Assembly: GCA_025331565.1 (NCBI GenBank)
Contig: JAFREQ010000156.1
Coordinates: forward strand, 124,001-188,000
Direction: 5' to 3'
Length of the DNA stretch: 64,000 bases
DNA from: Holacanthus passer
Lineage: Eukaryota; Chordata; Actinopteri; Pomacanthidae
Of the stretch, positions 1 through 12,354 are shown one piece after another; position 1 is the first letter of the stretch, and every line of letters begins with the position of its first letter. The position numbers were made by a program, and so were the translations under genes. The notes beneath the pieces are model-generated. The model did not search any database, was not told where the DNA came from, and saw only the letters and a program-made list of their open reading frames with translations.

Positions 1-95
1 AGTTAGCTTAGCATACAAGAATCAGCTAAAATGTGAATAAAAACAGATGCTGTCATTTACAAGTAAACAGTGTTTCCTGACAACAGTTTTCTGAA

Positions 96-142
96 GTTGT
101 TCCTAAGTCCATGTGTTAATCTCACATGGACTTAGGAACAAC
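96..142. repeat. Perfect inverted repeat (20-bp arms, 7-nt loop)
   Basis: The arms at 96-115 and 123-142 are exact reverse complements and are separated by a 7-nt loop (116-122). The bases just outside the arms do not pair. It may be the end of a foldback element, or a transcribed hairpin if this DNA belongs to a 3'UTR. Confidence 0.85.
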
Positions 143-610
143 CTCTCTTATACAATCATGTGTTCACAAAGTGTTGAACCTCTCTCCATCCTCGCTTGTG
201 AACGACTGAGTCTTTCCAGGATGAACCTTTCAGACCCAATCATGATCCTATCACCTGTTACCAATGAACCTGTTTACCTGTGGAAGGATCCAAACAGGTG
301 TTTTCAATCAGTCCACAACTTTCACAGTCTTTTGTTGCTCCTGTCCAACTGGTTTGAAACGTGTTGCTAAGGATATTGTCTGTGTACTGTTTTCAGTTGA
401 GTTCACGTCAAAAAGGATCAGACATTGATCCCATTCTGTGTTATTTATGTTTTACAGAGTCCCAACTTTTTTGGAGACTATTTTAAAATACATAAATTAG
501 ACACTATGGAAAAAATAAGCACCAAGGAAATAAGTGTAAATAAAGAACTTTTTATTTTAAAATTTAATTATACTTAGTACACCAGAGTTCATTCATTATC
601 GAAATTTCAC

Positions 611-660
611 CGTGCTTAGAAATTCCCTCTTGTGGGATTAATAAAGGAATATCTTATCCT
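611..660 (+). repeat. Non-LTR-type 3' tail, divergent copy
   Basis: The stretch reads 'aaattccctcttgtggga' followed by a TTAATAAAGG-type segment and short TTATT/TTCTT repeats. It matches the layout of the better-preserved tails at 34556, 48286 and 63724 in this window. It is likely the 3' end of a truncated retroelement. Confidence 0.5.
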
Positions 661-938
661 TATTATTCTTATTCTTATTCTTATTATTATTATTAACATT
701 CCAGTCCAACTGACACTGAAACTCCCTGTGTCAGTTTTCTTTTTGTGTTCGATTCTGGTGAAGTGACCCTTTAAGCTTCTGTAAACCAGATTCAGTTAAG
801 AAAATTCTGTTTTTTATTGGTGGCACTACAGGGTTCATTCTGACATGATTCACTTCAGGATTAAAGGAGCTGTATGTAAGAACTGGTCACCTGTTGACTT
901 CAAACTAACAGCAGGCAGCAGATCAGCAGACAGAACTC

Positions 939-1045
939 CACAGCCCCTCCAGCAGATGGAGGAGGAGGAGTAGATGGAGGAGGTGGAGGGAAGGTGGTGG
1001 TGGTGGTGGTGGTGGTGGTGGGGGGAAGGTGGTGGTGGAGGAGGG
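939..1045. repeat. GGA/GGT purine-rich simple repeat
   Basis: Trinucleotide GGA and GGT runs, purest at about 991-1020. Apparent open frames across it on the minus strand (His, Pro and Thr runs) are products of the repeat. Confidence 0.8.
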
Positions 1046-2230
1046 GACACTGGTTGTATGCTAAGATCTTCATCCATGGTTGTGTTTCCTGCTCCATTCA
1101 TTGACTAACTGGGACCAGTTGCTCCCTTCAACATGATTGACAGGAGGTAAGAATATTTCTTCTTCCTCTGATGTTGGACTGAAGGCAGTCTGGAAGCCAC
1201 GGTGACTCACTATTGCCGTCTGAGGACAAAAGTGGCATTACAAGACAGGACAGGTCGAGGCATAGATGTCTTTGACATTTAGTCAGAACTGTTGATCATT
1301 TTAGTTCATTGTTGAATGTTTTAAACTGAAATTCTTGCATATAGCTCCTTTGAAGTTGCTTTATGTTCTTTATTTATTGTTTTTATGGTCATGTGAGGTA
1401 TTTGCTTTATTTTTCCTTCATTTTGGTGGTTAATTTTTTTTCTGTTTTCTTCTGTCAAACTCATGAAAGTGGAACCTCCAACCTCTGTCTACAAAAATAC
1501 GAAATCAGTACAGTTTAGAGGGCAGATTTTTCAAAATAAGAGTCCCATTAAAAGAGAACGAAATCTTCTTAGATTCTTCAGGGTTAATTATTATTTTATA
1601 TGTCATTATTTTATGTCATTGTGCCTATATCACTTTAAATGGCGGCTCAGCTTTCACTGGGTGCTTCTTTCTTTGACTTCCTGTTACTGCAGTACGACAG
1701 ATGCCAAATGTTTTTAACTGAAAAGCTTTAATAAACGTTTTTCACAATTGAAACAGAACAAAGTATTTTTTGTCAGTCATTGGAATATAAATAAAACTGA
1801 ACTTTGAGATAAAATTTACAGATACTGTTTAATCATGCATCATGTGGATGATTGTGCTGTTAAGATATGACCAAAAAATCCAGAGATTTTGCCAAAAATT
1901 GCTGAAATGTTCTGAGAAATTCAATATTCGAACCATTTTTTGTTGACAGACCAACGTGAACAGAAACTCAAAAGTATTTTTTTTCTCTTTTTCTTTCCAC
2001 AGAAAGTTGTCACATTTCAAACATCAGCTTAAAAGGAGAATGATTCATTATTAAGTTACTGTTTGTCTGATTTAGTATCGATGATCTATTTTCTTTCTGA
2101 TTACAAACAAATATTAAATCTGTTTCAGACACACAAACATCACATTTTGTTTTAACAGTTTATTACACCATAACTCAACAGTCAATAACTACACAGAAAA
2201 AAAGCGTCCAAAAGTGACTGCAGTTTACAG

Positions 2231-2462
2231 ACGAAACCATCGGACAAATAATCGATTAGTCAAGAGACAAAAAAATTACAAATTATTTGGCAAATTTATG
2301 AAACAAAAATCTGATTCCAGTTTCTTAAATGTGAATATTTGCTGTTTTTGCCCTTTCCCAGGAAAATGAAGCTCTTTGAGTTTTAACCATTGGTTTAATA
2401 AAACATCTGGAGACATTTTATAAACCAAACAATTGATTAATTGAGAAAATAATCCTTAGATG
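2231..2462 (-). repeat. Interspersed repeat, 'ATAATCGATTA' family (copy 1)
   Basis: It has the AT-rich ends (ATAATCGATTAG near 2248; CAATTGATTAATTGAGAAAAT near 2430) and the middle 'CATTTTATAAACCAAAC' seen in a dispersed repeat common in teleost genomes. Related copies in this window lie at 5781-5960 and 51210-51345. It is non-coding and probably a non-autonomous DNA transposon. Confidence 0.55.
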
Positions 2463-3950
2463 AAGCTTTACTGTCCATCACAAAATACAAACCACAGTTC
2501 AGTTCTTTACACTTTCAAACACTTTCAGAATCACTGAATTAAAAAAAGAAAGTACACTTCATGAAAAAATGTTCAGCTCCATTTGATGGACTTTTTAAAT
2601 CTTCCTGCTTTAAACAAAGATCTTTACATTTTTATTTTACCGTGTAAACGTTTCAAAAACGTCATATTCAAATGTTATGCTTCATTTTAAGGTTTCAGTA
2701 ATTTCCTAAAAAAAATCAGTTAAGTTCTGTGGACATTTCCCAGAAAGAACCTGTACAAAAGTCTAGTTTTTTGGTGATAAAATGAGGATGGTGTTTAATT
2801 AGTACTCTTCCAATTAATTCAATCTAATTAATGGCTAAAATAACATCTTTAAGTCAGAACACAGCAGGTCAGCTGGACGTCGAGTATAAATAATTAAAAA
2901 AAAAAAAAGTTTCATAAAGTGTAATCCAAAAGTACGGAGTTCTTTCCAGGAAATTATTTGAAAATTACGAGAACTCTTAAAATCAATAATTTCAAAATAA
3001 ATTGCCAGAATGAAATGTTTTTTGTAGAGAGCTCCAAACTGACAAAATGTAGTAAAAACATATCAAACAAGACAAAAATATAAATACTCCAATAAATATA
3101 TATAACATTGTTAATTAAAATGGATTTTAAAAATAAAACTTTCCCGGTAAACTACAACTTAAGTATTAATATTAAAATGGATTGTAAAGAGTAGAATAAA
3201 ATATTTATATTTAATTATATTCTTGGCTCATCTGACAACTTATTACTCCATTTAATCAGTTTGAGGTATTTTCATAATTATGAACTGATTACCAGAAAAA
3301 TATGAAGTAAATAAATAACTGAACATCGTCTTTTTTTTTTTTTTTTTTTTTTTTACTGATAATTCACACCAGATTTTTAAAAATTCTGATAAATCAGTCT
3401 TATTTCTGTGGATGTTGTGTTTCTGGATTCAGATGTTTCCGATGTTGCTCAGTGTGAGGGAAGATTTTCACAATAAAAGTTCAGTTAATGAGATAATACA
3501 GAAGCTCTTAGGTTGGTCTTTGTAGAACTCAAACTTTAAATCAACTTTTTGTTAATGCATCAGTTTAGTAGTTTTGGATGCAGGGCTCCACAGCTGAGGC
3601 TCGTGAGTAGTGTAGTATTTTGAGCCACTCCTCTGACCAAACTGATGACCAGAAGGCTACAGTCATGATTCCCAGCCTGAGGGCCAGGACCCTGTGGGGG
3701 CAACAACATAAATCTGTGGGACCATGAGAAAATAAAACAGGTTTGTCACTTTCTATTTCAACTACCATTAAATTTCATTGATCTGGAAGAAAAAAGAAAT
3801 ACTTGGTTTATAGTGATCAGTCTGATTAAAAATTGGGTTTTTTTGTGATGACTGGATAATTTCACCTCATCTGAAAATAAATAAAAAAATATTTCTCTTC
3901 ATGTTCAGACTCAAACCAAAAGCGAAAGTTTCTCCTAACAAACATCTCTC

Positions 3951-4273
3951 AGTCTGATCTGTCTTCTTCATCTGTGTCTCAGTCTGATCTGTCTTCGTCC
4001 TCTGTGTCTCAGTCTGATCTGTCTTCTTCATCTGTGTCTCAGTCTGATCTGTCTTCGTCCTCTGTGTCTCAGTCTGATCTGTCTTCTTCATCTGTGTCTC
4101 AGTCTGATCTGTCTTCGTCCTCTGTGTCTCAGTTTGATCTGTCTTCTTCATCTGTGTCTCAGTCTGATCTGTCTTCGTCCTCTGTGTCTCAGTTTGATCT
4201 GTCTTCTTCATCTGTGTCTCAGTCTGATCTGTCTTCTTCATCTGTGTCTCAGTCTGATCTGTCTTCGTCCTCT
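3951..4273. repeat. 30-bp minisatellite with 60-bp higher-order unit
   Basis: About 10.8 tandem copies of a 30-bp unit starting 'agtctgatctgtcttc'. Two subtypes (ttcatctg and gtcctctg) alternate, so the array is mostly a 60-bp dimer repeat; the alternation breaks once near 4201-4260, where two 'ttcatctg' units adjoin. Because 30 is a multiple of three, the array is open in several frames on both strands. It is treated as non-coding: no start context, splice signal or gene continuity supports translation. Confidence 0.9.
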
Positions 4274-4865
4274 GATTCACAGATCATTGCATTGGTTTTT
4301 TTTTGGAATCTGGATGGTAGCTAAACGTTCTTCCAGCTTCCAGCCAGGTCAGCGAGTCTTTAGGTTAAGTTTGACCATGAAAAATATTTATGAGCTGTTT
4401 TTAAAGATTTATGTCTTTAATAGGGAAGAAGAAAAAATGGACTTGGCACTGTAAATCTTATAAGTTGGGAATCACTGCAGTCCGGTTCAATGACGATGAG
4501 ACTCGTGTGTTTGATTTAATCTTAAAAAAGAAACTTTAAAGTGAGTTTATTTACAATGTAAACCAGCAGCAAACTGATGAATTCTGTCACCTCAAACTGG
4601 AGTGTCATGACTCTGTATCTCTGTGTTTTTACTTTTAGAAACAGACATGTAGTTTATCAAATGGAGATTTTCGTTTCTGTTTTGTGAAAGTGGGAGACAG
4701 ATGGACATCAGCAGCATGATCGGCTGATTTAAACAGAAACAGAAAGCAGTGGCACATGTTGAACATATTTAAACATGTAGAGGCAGCAGGTCAGTACGAA
4801 TGAATGTCACTGAACTGACGAGGCTGAGCTCATCATGTGACCATGTGATCAGTGTGTGTGTGTGT

Positions 4866-6908
4866 TCAGTCCAGAGCAGCATGAAGCAGCGTCGCGTGTC
4901 CACCTGCAGACTTCGACTTCTTCATCTTACTGATCGATTTCTGAAGGTCAGACTGATGGATCGGACGGATGAAGTCCTCTGAAGGACTAGAGGCAGAAAG
5001 ACAGAGAGAGCGAGACACCATTTAAAGTTATTTAGACTTTATATAGAAGTTTTGGCAGCAGAAAGCAACAAGAGAAGAACACGGTCAACAGTGATAATAA
5101 GCAAAATGTGTGAAACCTAATTTAACCTTTTTATTCTAATTATTGGTTTGAATTCTGTCAAATAAATGTTTTATCTAATTTTTTGGTCCAAAAATGGAAA
5201 AAATTGGGGAAAATATCTAACAAATCACGCAGCAGATTGTTGGACAGCATTGAAATGCTTCATTCTAAGATAATCTGGCAGTTTGACGACTAAATATTAA
5301 TATTGTGATATTGATCTGCTGCTCTCATCTGTTCTTGGGAATAAAGTTAATGAAGACAGACAGATACCTGTCAGTCTGAGTGTGGACGAAGTCACGCACA
5401 CACAGCAGCGCCGCATCACGACACATCTCTCTGAGGTCACTTCCTGAGAAACCTTCTGTTTCCTTGGCAATGCCAACGAGGTCAACTGACAGGTCCACCT
5501 GCAGAGAGACAGACAGGTGAGGAGACTCCAACAGACTGATTTTACTGTGTGACTCTGCTGTGAACAGAAGGTCTGACAGATCAGGGCTCCACAGCGCCAC
5601 CTGTGGTGAAGACCTGTGGATCCAGATCTGGATTCAGACCTGACTGACTGAAGACTCCAGCTTTTATTATGAAGAAGCTGCAGGAAGAGATGAGTCTGCA
5701 GACATCCAGAGGGTAACGTAATGATGATGTATTCAAATCAGCTTTTCAATGTGTTGGTAATAAACTCACACACAATTAATTAGGGCTGCAACTAATAATT
5801 ATTTTCATTATCGATTAATTGATTCATTAATTGTTTTATTCAACAAACATATTTCATTTACTATCAGTTGATAAAAAAAGCAGCAAAGCCTTTTAACAAA
5901 GAATGATTCAGAAATGACTGAAATGATTAATCAATGATCAATCAATGGTCAATCAGAGAGGAGATGTGTTTCAGAAGGTTTTCATTTGATTTGAGTGAAG
6001 TTTCTCTTTTACAAAGTGTCAGTGAACTCAACATGTTTCTTCACAGCGTCCCTCGAGCTTCTTTTCTATCTCGAACAGGACGTCCTCCATGTTGTGTGAA
6101 TGTTGAACTTACGCTCTCGTTCTCCAGGATGAGTCTGAGGATCTGCTCTCTCTGCTTCACACTCTGCACAATAGCACAGAACATCAGACACAAGGTTTAT
6201 GTTTACCTCCATCATAAACATAATCAGCATATAAACAAAAAAGGAGTTTAGGGATGATTATTTTATTAAAGTTAAAAATGTGCTACTTTGATTCTGATGA
6301 AGTCGCCTTCAATTCAGTTTCAATTCAGTTCAATTCAGTTTCAGGTCAGTTCAAATGGGCTCAAAATCTGATCATCTGTTTCTATGATGACCAGCCCATC
6401 AGATTTTACTCAGTGGAGGAAAAAAAAAAAACAGTCACTCTTCATTAACTCAGTCGTTAAACTTCAGAGTAAAACACAGCATCTGCCTCGTCTGTAAAGC
6501 AACTCTGCATCCAGATTCAGGGAATTATGACAGATTCAGGGGTTCAGGGGGATCTGTCCGGATCAACTATGTTCTGTTACACCACTAGTGCGTGCGTGCG
6601 TGTACGTACAGGCTGGTTGATGTGGAACCTTGTGGGCATCCTCCTCAAAATAGCAGAATCAAGGTCTTGAGGACGATTCGTGGCTCCCATTATGATCACC
6701 TGACAGACAGACAGACAGAGAGAGACAGAGAGAGAGAGAGAGACTTCTATTTAGTGTTCAGGCTGTTGAATAAAGTCAAAATATTTCATATACATATGTA
6801 TATGAAATATTGGTTGATGCTATATATAAAGTTTATTATGGATATTTTATGCTGCCATCTCAGCCACGTCTCCTTCCTTCCATCAAGTGCAGCTTGTATG
6901 TGTGTTTG

Positions 6909-6950
<42 letters not shown>

Positions 6951-7884
6951 CGTGCGTGCACCTGGCAGTGGTGATCAGTATCCAGTCCATCCCACAGACT
7001 CATGAACTGAGCCTTCATCATGGCCGTGGCTTCGTGGTCTGAGCTCGATCGACTCCTCAGAAACGAGTCTGTTTCAACATGAGGTCAATATTTTAGATTA
7101 TCTGTTCTTTAAAGGAGCAGTTCAACACTTAATGAAATCCTCTTCTTTCTCTTCCTCTCCAACAGTCACACGTTCAGATTCCACTCTCATTTCTCTACAG
7201 TAGATAGATAGATAGAGGTACTTCATTATTATTTTTTTTAGATAGAAACTAAATACGAAGCTATAACCAGCAGGGCGTTCGCTTAGCTTAGCTGAAAAAC
7301 TAGTAACAGGGGGAAAGAGCAGCCTGGCTCCAAAGTAGAGCTGTGATATGACCAAAACCTCATATGCCCTAATATCCTGTCGGTCCTTTCACATCCAGAT
7401 TATGATACATGTCACCATAAAGAACATTTCCTGTAAATCCAATGAATAAAGAGTTTCTAATAATGACCACATGAAAAGGCCCATTTCTTTTTACATTTCA
7501 TTTTCTTTGTCAGCAGTTGTATAAAGTCAAGAAACACAACTGGCGGCTTGGATTTTTTTCACCTGTGATTCCATTTTTTTCAGGATGAGGCTTGTTGTTA
7601 ATGACGGAGCCTATTAAAATTTCAAACCAGCAAGGTCTCATTTGGTCTTTAAAAAGTCAGAAAACATCAAAGTCCCAGATGATTCCTGCAAATATCTTGT
7701 TTTGACTGACCAACAGTCCAAAACCTGATGAGATTCCGTTTAGTGTGAAACAAAAAACAGAACCCCAGGAAGTCTTCCTGTCTGAGAGGCTGCAACAGCT
7801 CCAGCTGAACCTGGAGTTTGACCCCACCACCAACATTCAGATCACAGGATTGGACTCTGCTGTCAGCCCCACTCTAACCAATTG

Positions 7885-7920
<36 letters not shown>

Positions 7921-10900
7921 AATACTCCACCTATCTCGTCGACGAAGATGATTGATGGCTGCAGTTTAACAGCCAATGAGAACACAGCAGCAGCCAGTTT
8001 CTGGGACTCTCCGTACCATTTGTCCGTCAATGTGCTCGGCTGAAGGTTGATGAAACGAAATCCCGCCTCCTTGGCCGTCGCCTTGGCGATCAGCGTTTTA
8101 CCGCAGCCCGGAGGTCCGTACAGCAGCACGCCTGTTACCATGACGACAGGCGTGAGGTTTGGTCAATGTACAGTCCTACAAACTGCCTGACACTTCCCTT
8201 CATTATGTCCATTTCTTGATTTCTTCCTCCCTCACTTCTTCTTCCTGCCTTCCTTTCTTCCTTCCTTCATTCCTTCTTCCCCCACTACTTATTTTTCTCC
8301 TCTTACCTTCCTTCCTTCCCTCACTGATACGTGTCTTCCTTCCTTCCTTCCCTTCACATGTTCAGGTTCTTTTACCTTAAACATTATTAAACTCATATCA
8401 GCTGAATGTCTCTGACCTTTAGGAGGCTGCAGCAGTCTGGATCCCTGGAACAGGTGTCTCTTCTGAACAGGTAAGATGACCGTCTCCTTTAATTCTGTGA
8501 TCACCTCGTCCAGACCTGCAATGTCCCTCCATGTGATCTACACACGTTTAGAATTTATATTAGAACTTTTTAATAACTGTGACAGTAGTTTGAACATCCA
8601 CAAATTGTTGACATGATGCACAATAACATTTCAAACCAAACAGAATCTAGACACCAGGATCTTCTTCATAAAACCATCAGTCTGAACACTAAGTCCTTTG
8701 TCAGTTCTCAGGAACTAAAAACTCATTTCAGACTAGTGATTTACTAAATTTAAAGTTTACAAATGCCTCCGATAGTAAAGACAATTAATGTGTAAATCTG
8801 TTGCTAGGAAACATCTGTAGCTCTGTCCAATCAAGATCAATCAGCTCCAATCTGTAAACAGGAAGTCACTGCAGCATCACAAGCCAGCAGAACTTCTAAT
8901 AGTAACAGTTTTAGAGGCTAAAAGATGAATCTTTGTAAATGTATTTGTTTTATTTCTGCCTGCATACAGGAAGAAATCTACATGTTTCAGAGTTAGTAGT
9001 ATTCATACAGTTTATAATGAAAGGGAAACATCTGATTATGTTAAGATAACTGACTGGATTTACTCATTTATTCAAATTGTATTAACATAACGTTTCATAA
9101 TTTGTTGTATGTCAGGTTGTTTTAAATGTGAAATTTGAAATGTAATTTAAACTCTTCCACAATGAATCATTATCAAACAGCATTTATCCAGTTTCAGACA
9201 TGTTGACTGTTCTCATTATTAGCTCTTTTACTCCAAACGAGTCAGAAATGTGCACGCTAATGTTAGCTTTGGTTCAGTTAGCTAGACAACAGCTCCACCT
9301 GCAGTTAGCAGCTGTAAATATGTAGTTAAAACTCATCTCTACGTAACAATTAGTTTGAATTTAGTGACAAAAAAACTAAAGTTAGTAAACACTGACGTTA
9401 GCGTGAAGCTAGGTTGGGGTGAAGAACAGCTGCTGCAAAGAACTGCTGACTCTTTGTAGCTTTCATTTTGCACTTGTTCTGTATTACTGTATTGTGTGTA
9501 TTTGTGTGCTTAGCTGTGTTTCATGATCCTCTGCTGCCAATCTCACTTGTGGTGTCCCACAGGGCTCTGCTTTGCCACTGTTATCTATATATTGGGCTTC
9601 TTTTTGTGGAAATTATTTACAAATATAATAATGTATTAAATATACTTAAATCCAGTCAAGTATTTGTGTATTTTATCTTGGTTTTACTTATTATTGTATT
9701 TCAATATTCATGTCTCCTTTTATGCTCTATGAAGCAGTTTTACGCTTTAACGTTACGTTATGTTTTTTAAATTACCTGCATGCTCAGCGGGTCGACCAGA
9801 TGAGCTGCAATACTCATCTCATACTCAGACAGCTTCACGTTTTTAACACCAATCTGACGCATCAACTTCTCTGCCTGTAAGAGAGAAAATCTAAGTTAGA
9901 CACAGACAAAACAGTTTCACTTCAAGGTCCATTAAGTGGCTGCTCTGGAGCTGTCAATCATATCACATGATCACCAGCAGACGGAGCTGTAGAAGAGCGC
10001 AGGAAATGGAAATGTGAAAATCTGGAAAATGTGAAAAGGGCAAACTGAGAAGGCTCTAATCGCAGACTGGCTCATAAGGTAGCAGGTTATCAGCTGCAGC
10101 AGCGGAAAGGCTTATTGCAAAATACCAGTAAGCAAAATGAGTGACACCAAAGGGAGAAGAAGCGCCTGTGACCAGCTCGTACCAGGATATCATGTCATCA
10201 AATGACAGTCCCAAGTAAGTGTTGCTGGATTAGATTTGTAAATTGTTCTACTGTTTGACAACAAAGAATCAGAATAATTATCGACTGAGTGATATGAACA
10301 TTTCTATCGTGATAACATTTTTGGTCATATCGCTCCTCCTTACACTTGTTTTTACTGTACACCTGTCTACCACATTATAGTTCACTGTACAACAGCACAT
10401 ATAATAGGGGGAGGATTATTTAGCTGCATGGAATCAGTGCTTTGACATTTGCGACTCAGCATTAACCTGATCACCGACTGTTGTTTCGAATGGTTACGAT
10501 GTTTTGTCTCTTTGTTTCTCGAGAGCCGCTCAACTACTTCACACTCGACACTGAACTTCTTGGGGTTCTCAGTTAAACACAGACCATGTGAGAAGTCTAT
10601 GGTATGAATTGCTCATCCTCTCTTCCTTTATAGTTTGATCACAGAGTGAAATCTGCTCCCTGTTTTATAAAAACTAATACATTAATGACACATTAATGAC
10701 ACATGAATGACATGTTAATAACACATTAATGACATGTTAATTACTCATTAATGACAGGGCCTTTCGCTGTTTAATTCCTGTTTGCTCATATGCTGCATGT
10801 GAAGAGTTTCATCCATTTAAACAGGCAGCAGAATGAATAAAAGTTCAACTATCAGAACTATCAATATGGAGTCAGCTGTTCTGTGGTTTCAACAGATTGT

Positions 10901-11372
10901 CTTTACTCCAGTCGCACTGTGAAGAAGAGGCTCTATAACAACAGAACATTGCAAGTGTTCAGTAGTACATTTGTATTCTCTTTGAGTAAATGTATTCTAT
11001 CCAACATGACGTGTATGTAATATCACTTTCATCTCTGGAATGTCCTCACATTAATATTTGCCACATACATGTTACCAAAATATATATATGCACCTTCTAT
11101 ATACACAGGCCTAAAGATCACCACAGATGCACCACATGACTCAAAACATATGTGTTTGTCACCACCTGGTTTTAAAGCCCACCCCCTCCCAGTCTCACCT
11201 GTTTCTGAGCCTCCACCTTCTGCTTCCTGGTGGGGTCGATGGCATCCACCATCCACTTGATGGTGAAGTAGGTGACGGCTCCAAATATGGTGAGACGGAA
11301 GAGGAGGCCGATGACCTCGTTCCTGCCCAGAGGACGGGCGATGTTTTCAGCTGGAACCTCCCTCAACACCAT
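4866..11372 (-). CDS. atad1: atad1: outer mitochondrial transmembrane helix translocase (Msp1-type AAA ATPase)
   Basis: Minus-strand coding exons, 5' to 3': 11372-11199, 9874-9776, 8537-8417, 8131-7931, 7068-6962, 6699-6610, 6163-6113, 5498-5368, 4986-4866. All junctions are GT-AG and in phase, giving 364 residues (human 361). The product is anchored in mitochondrial outer and peroxisomal membranes, where the family extracts mislocalised tail-anchored proteins; in neurons it also disassembles AMPA-receptor complexes. Visible: one N-terminal membrane helix (about residues 22-42), Walker A GPPGCGKT (137-144), aromatic pore loop KWYG (169-172), Walker B IIFVDEID (192-199), second region of homology GATNRPQDLD with an Arg pair near 253-254, and GFSGSDL (297-303). 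The start at 11372 follows the family's short N-terminus; two in-frame Met codons lie upstream in the same exon. Teleosts can carry atad1a and atad1b; which one this is cannot be told. Confidence 0.96.
5781..5960 (+). repeat. Interspersed repeat, 'AGGGCTGCAACTAA' family (copy 2)
   Basis: It begins with AGGGCTGCAACTAATAATTA and TTTTCATTATCGATTAATTG, the terminus of the family also seen at 2231 and 51210. It lies in the atad1 intron between the exons at 6113 and 5498. Confidence 0.6.
6699..6742. repeat. (GACA)n/(GA)n simple repeat at an atad1 acceptor
   Basis: ACAG and GA repeats begin next to the exon edge at 6699. Read on the atad1 sense strand they form the pyrimidine-rich tract before the acceptor AG. 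Confidence 0.8.
6909..6960. repeat. (TG)n/(CGTG)n microsatellite abutting an atad1 donor
   Basis: A TG run passes into CGTG units that end at 6960, next to the exon edge at 6962. On the atad1 sense strand the intron therefore starts GTGCACGCACG and continues as a CA repeat. Confidence 0.9.
7107..7345 (+). repeat. Interspersed repeat, 'TTTAAAGGAGCAGTTCAACA' family (copy 1)
   Basis: It starts TTTAAAGGAGCAGTTCAACA, continues through 'AATGAAATCC' and 'CCACTCTCATTTCTCTACAG', and ends in AGCTTAGC-type DNA. The same order is found at 17648-17800 and, inverted, at 35150-35240 and 57012-57148. A TAGA tetranucleotide run (7200-7216) sits inside. Likely a non-autonomous DNA element. Confidence 0.65.
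7886..7916. repeat. (TG)n microsatellite near an atad1 donor
   Basis: A TG run lies about 14 nt outside the exon edge at 7931. On the atad1 sense strand it is a CA repeat just inside the intron. It adds a spurious Thr-His run to the open frame of the Walker exon. Confidence 0.85.
8222..8362. repeat. (TTCC)n-rich simple sequence
   Basis: Interrupted TTCC and CTTC runs in the atad1 intron upstream of the Walker A exon. Open frames across them are not genes. Confidence 0.75.
9535..9765 (+). mobile_element. Decayed non-LTR retrotransposon relic (RT motif)
   Basis: The plus-strand frame at 9548-9595 reads CGVPQGSALPLLSIY. This resembles the reverse-transcriptase block GVPQGSxLGPLLF of teleost LINEs, with the 'LGP' core degraded. 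Farther on, 'TATGCTCTATGAAGCAGTTTT' near 9720 resembles a LINE 3' tail. No intact frame remains. It lies in the atad1 intron between the exons at 8537 and 9776. Confidence 0.5.
10675..10756. repeat. Short tandem repeat, 'ACATTAATGAC' units
   Basis: Six to seven degenerate copies of an 11-12-bp unit (ACATTAATGAC, ACATGAATGAC, ATGTTAAT variants) in the first coding intron of atad1. Confidence 0.7.
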
Positions 11373-12354
11373 GGTCAGGGTCAGAGATGACACGATACAG
11401 GAAGCACTGCAGACCAACAACAGCACCTTCATCAAGTCACTCATTCAAGTCTTTCTCTTCATTAGGGAGAAAAATAATCTGTCAAGTCTGAGCGAAACAT
11501 CAGGCCTCAAATCAGACATTTAATACCATAAATAGAAAGTAATGTATGAACAGAATGTCTGGATATTAAATAGTGTATTGAAGGAATAACTGTGTATGTT
11601 AACAAACATGTCAAATAAATGTTAGTCTTACAGCACACAGAGAGGGTTTGGTTTGAGTTTTAATTTTAGCCAAGCAATAACTCTAAAAGTTGACATTTGT
11701 ATTGTGGTAAGTGCTTTTGGTGTTTTTGATCCAAGCCGGACTGACAAGCAGCTCCCGGTGGACAGTTTGTGATCTCCACAGCTCTGACAGCTGTATCTTT
11801 CCTACAAGAAGCGAGGAAATGGTAAACTGTCTGATTTTTAAAATGGAGTTGGGCGAGAGTTTCCGTCGATGACAAGTGTTGGACTGTGACTGTTACAGGA
11901 AACTAAACTGTTCCTCACTTTGAACCCAGGACTGAAAGGATGAGAATATTCTCAGTCAGGTTCCAGCAGCTCTGACAAGAGAAATGGTAAAATGGCCATT
12001 TTTTTAAACGAGTCTGGCTGGACGGTCCTTTCAGTTACTGATCAAGCCAGAGATACTTTGCATCTACAGTCCGGACTCCTGGTCCCTCCGCCGGACCTCC
12101 GCAGTCCTCGGGCCACAGTTTGGGAGCCTCCGGTTTGCGCATTATAAAACCGAAAGGACCGCGTCTGCTAGCTGCCACTTTAGCATTAGCTTGACCTTCT
12201 CGGCTCTCCGACGGTAAAGAGCGGCTCCGGACCGAATAAACTGCCCGGTGTGAGCGCCGTTAACAGGCCGTGGAGCACCGACAGCTCCGTTAAAACTGTG
12301 GCACGAAATCAACAGGAACACTTCATTTACCCGGTAAATGTGACCGGTTCTTAC

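Larger units (their letters stand above)
1..4865. other. 3'-flanking DNA left of atad1; no coding exon seen
   Basis: No exon of a recognisable gene was found here. The short open frames lack coding character. Poly(A)-type AATAAA motifs occur on the plus strand near 538 and 1730. In vertebrates PAPSS2 lies tail-to-tail with ATAD1, so part of the first 1.8 kb could be its 3'UTR; this is inference from synteny only. Other contents are a perfect hairpin (96-142), GGT/GGA-rich DNA (939-1045), an interspersed repeat (2231-2462), a poly-T run near 3331-3352 and a 30-bp minisatellite (3951-4273). The minus-strand side from 4865 downward should hold the atad1 3'UTR. Confidence 0.5.

Noticed and set aside
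3867..4324. Repeat proteins (TDQTETQ and SDLSSSSVSQ) on both strands
   Set aside because: A 30-bp tandem repeat keeps frames open by arithmetic. No start context, signal peptide or exon links.
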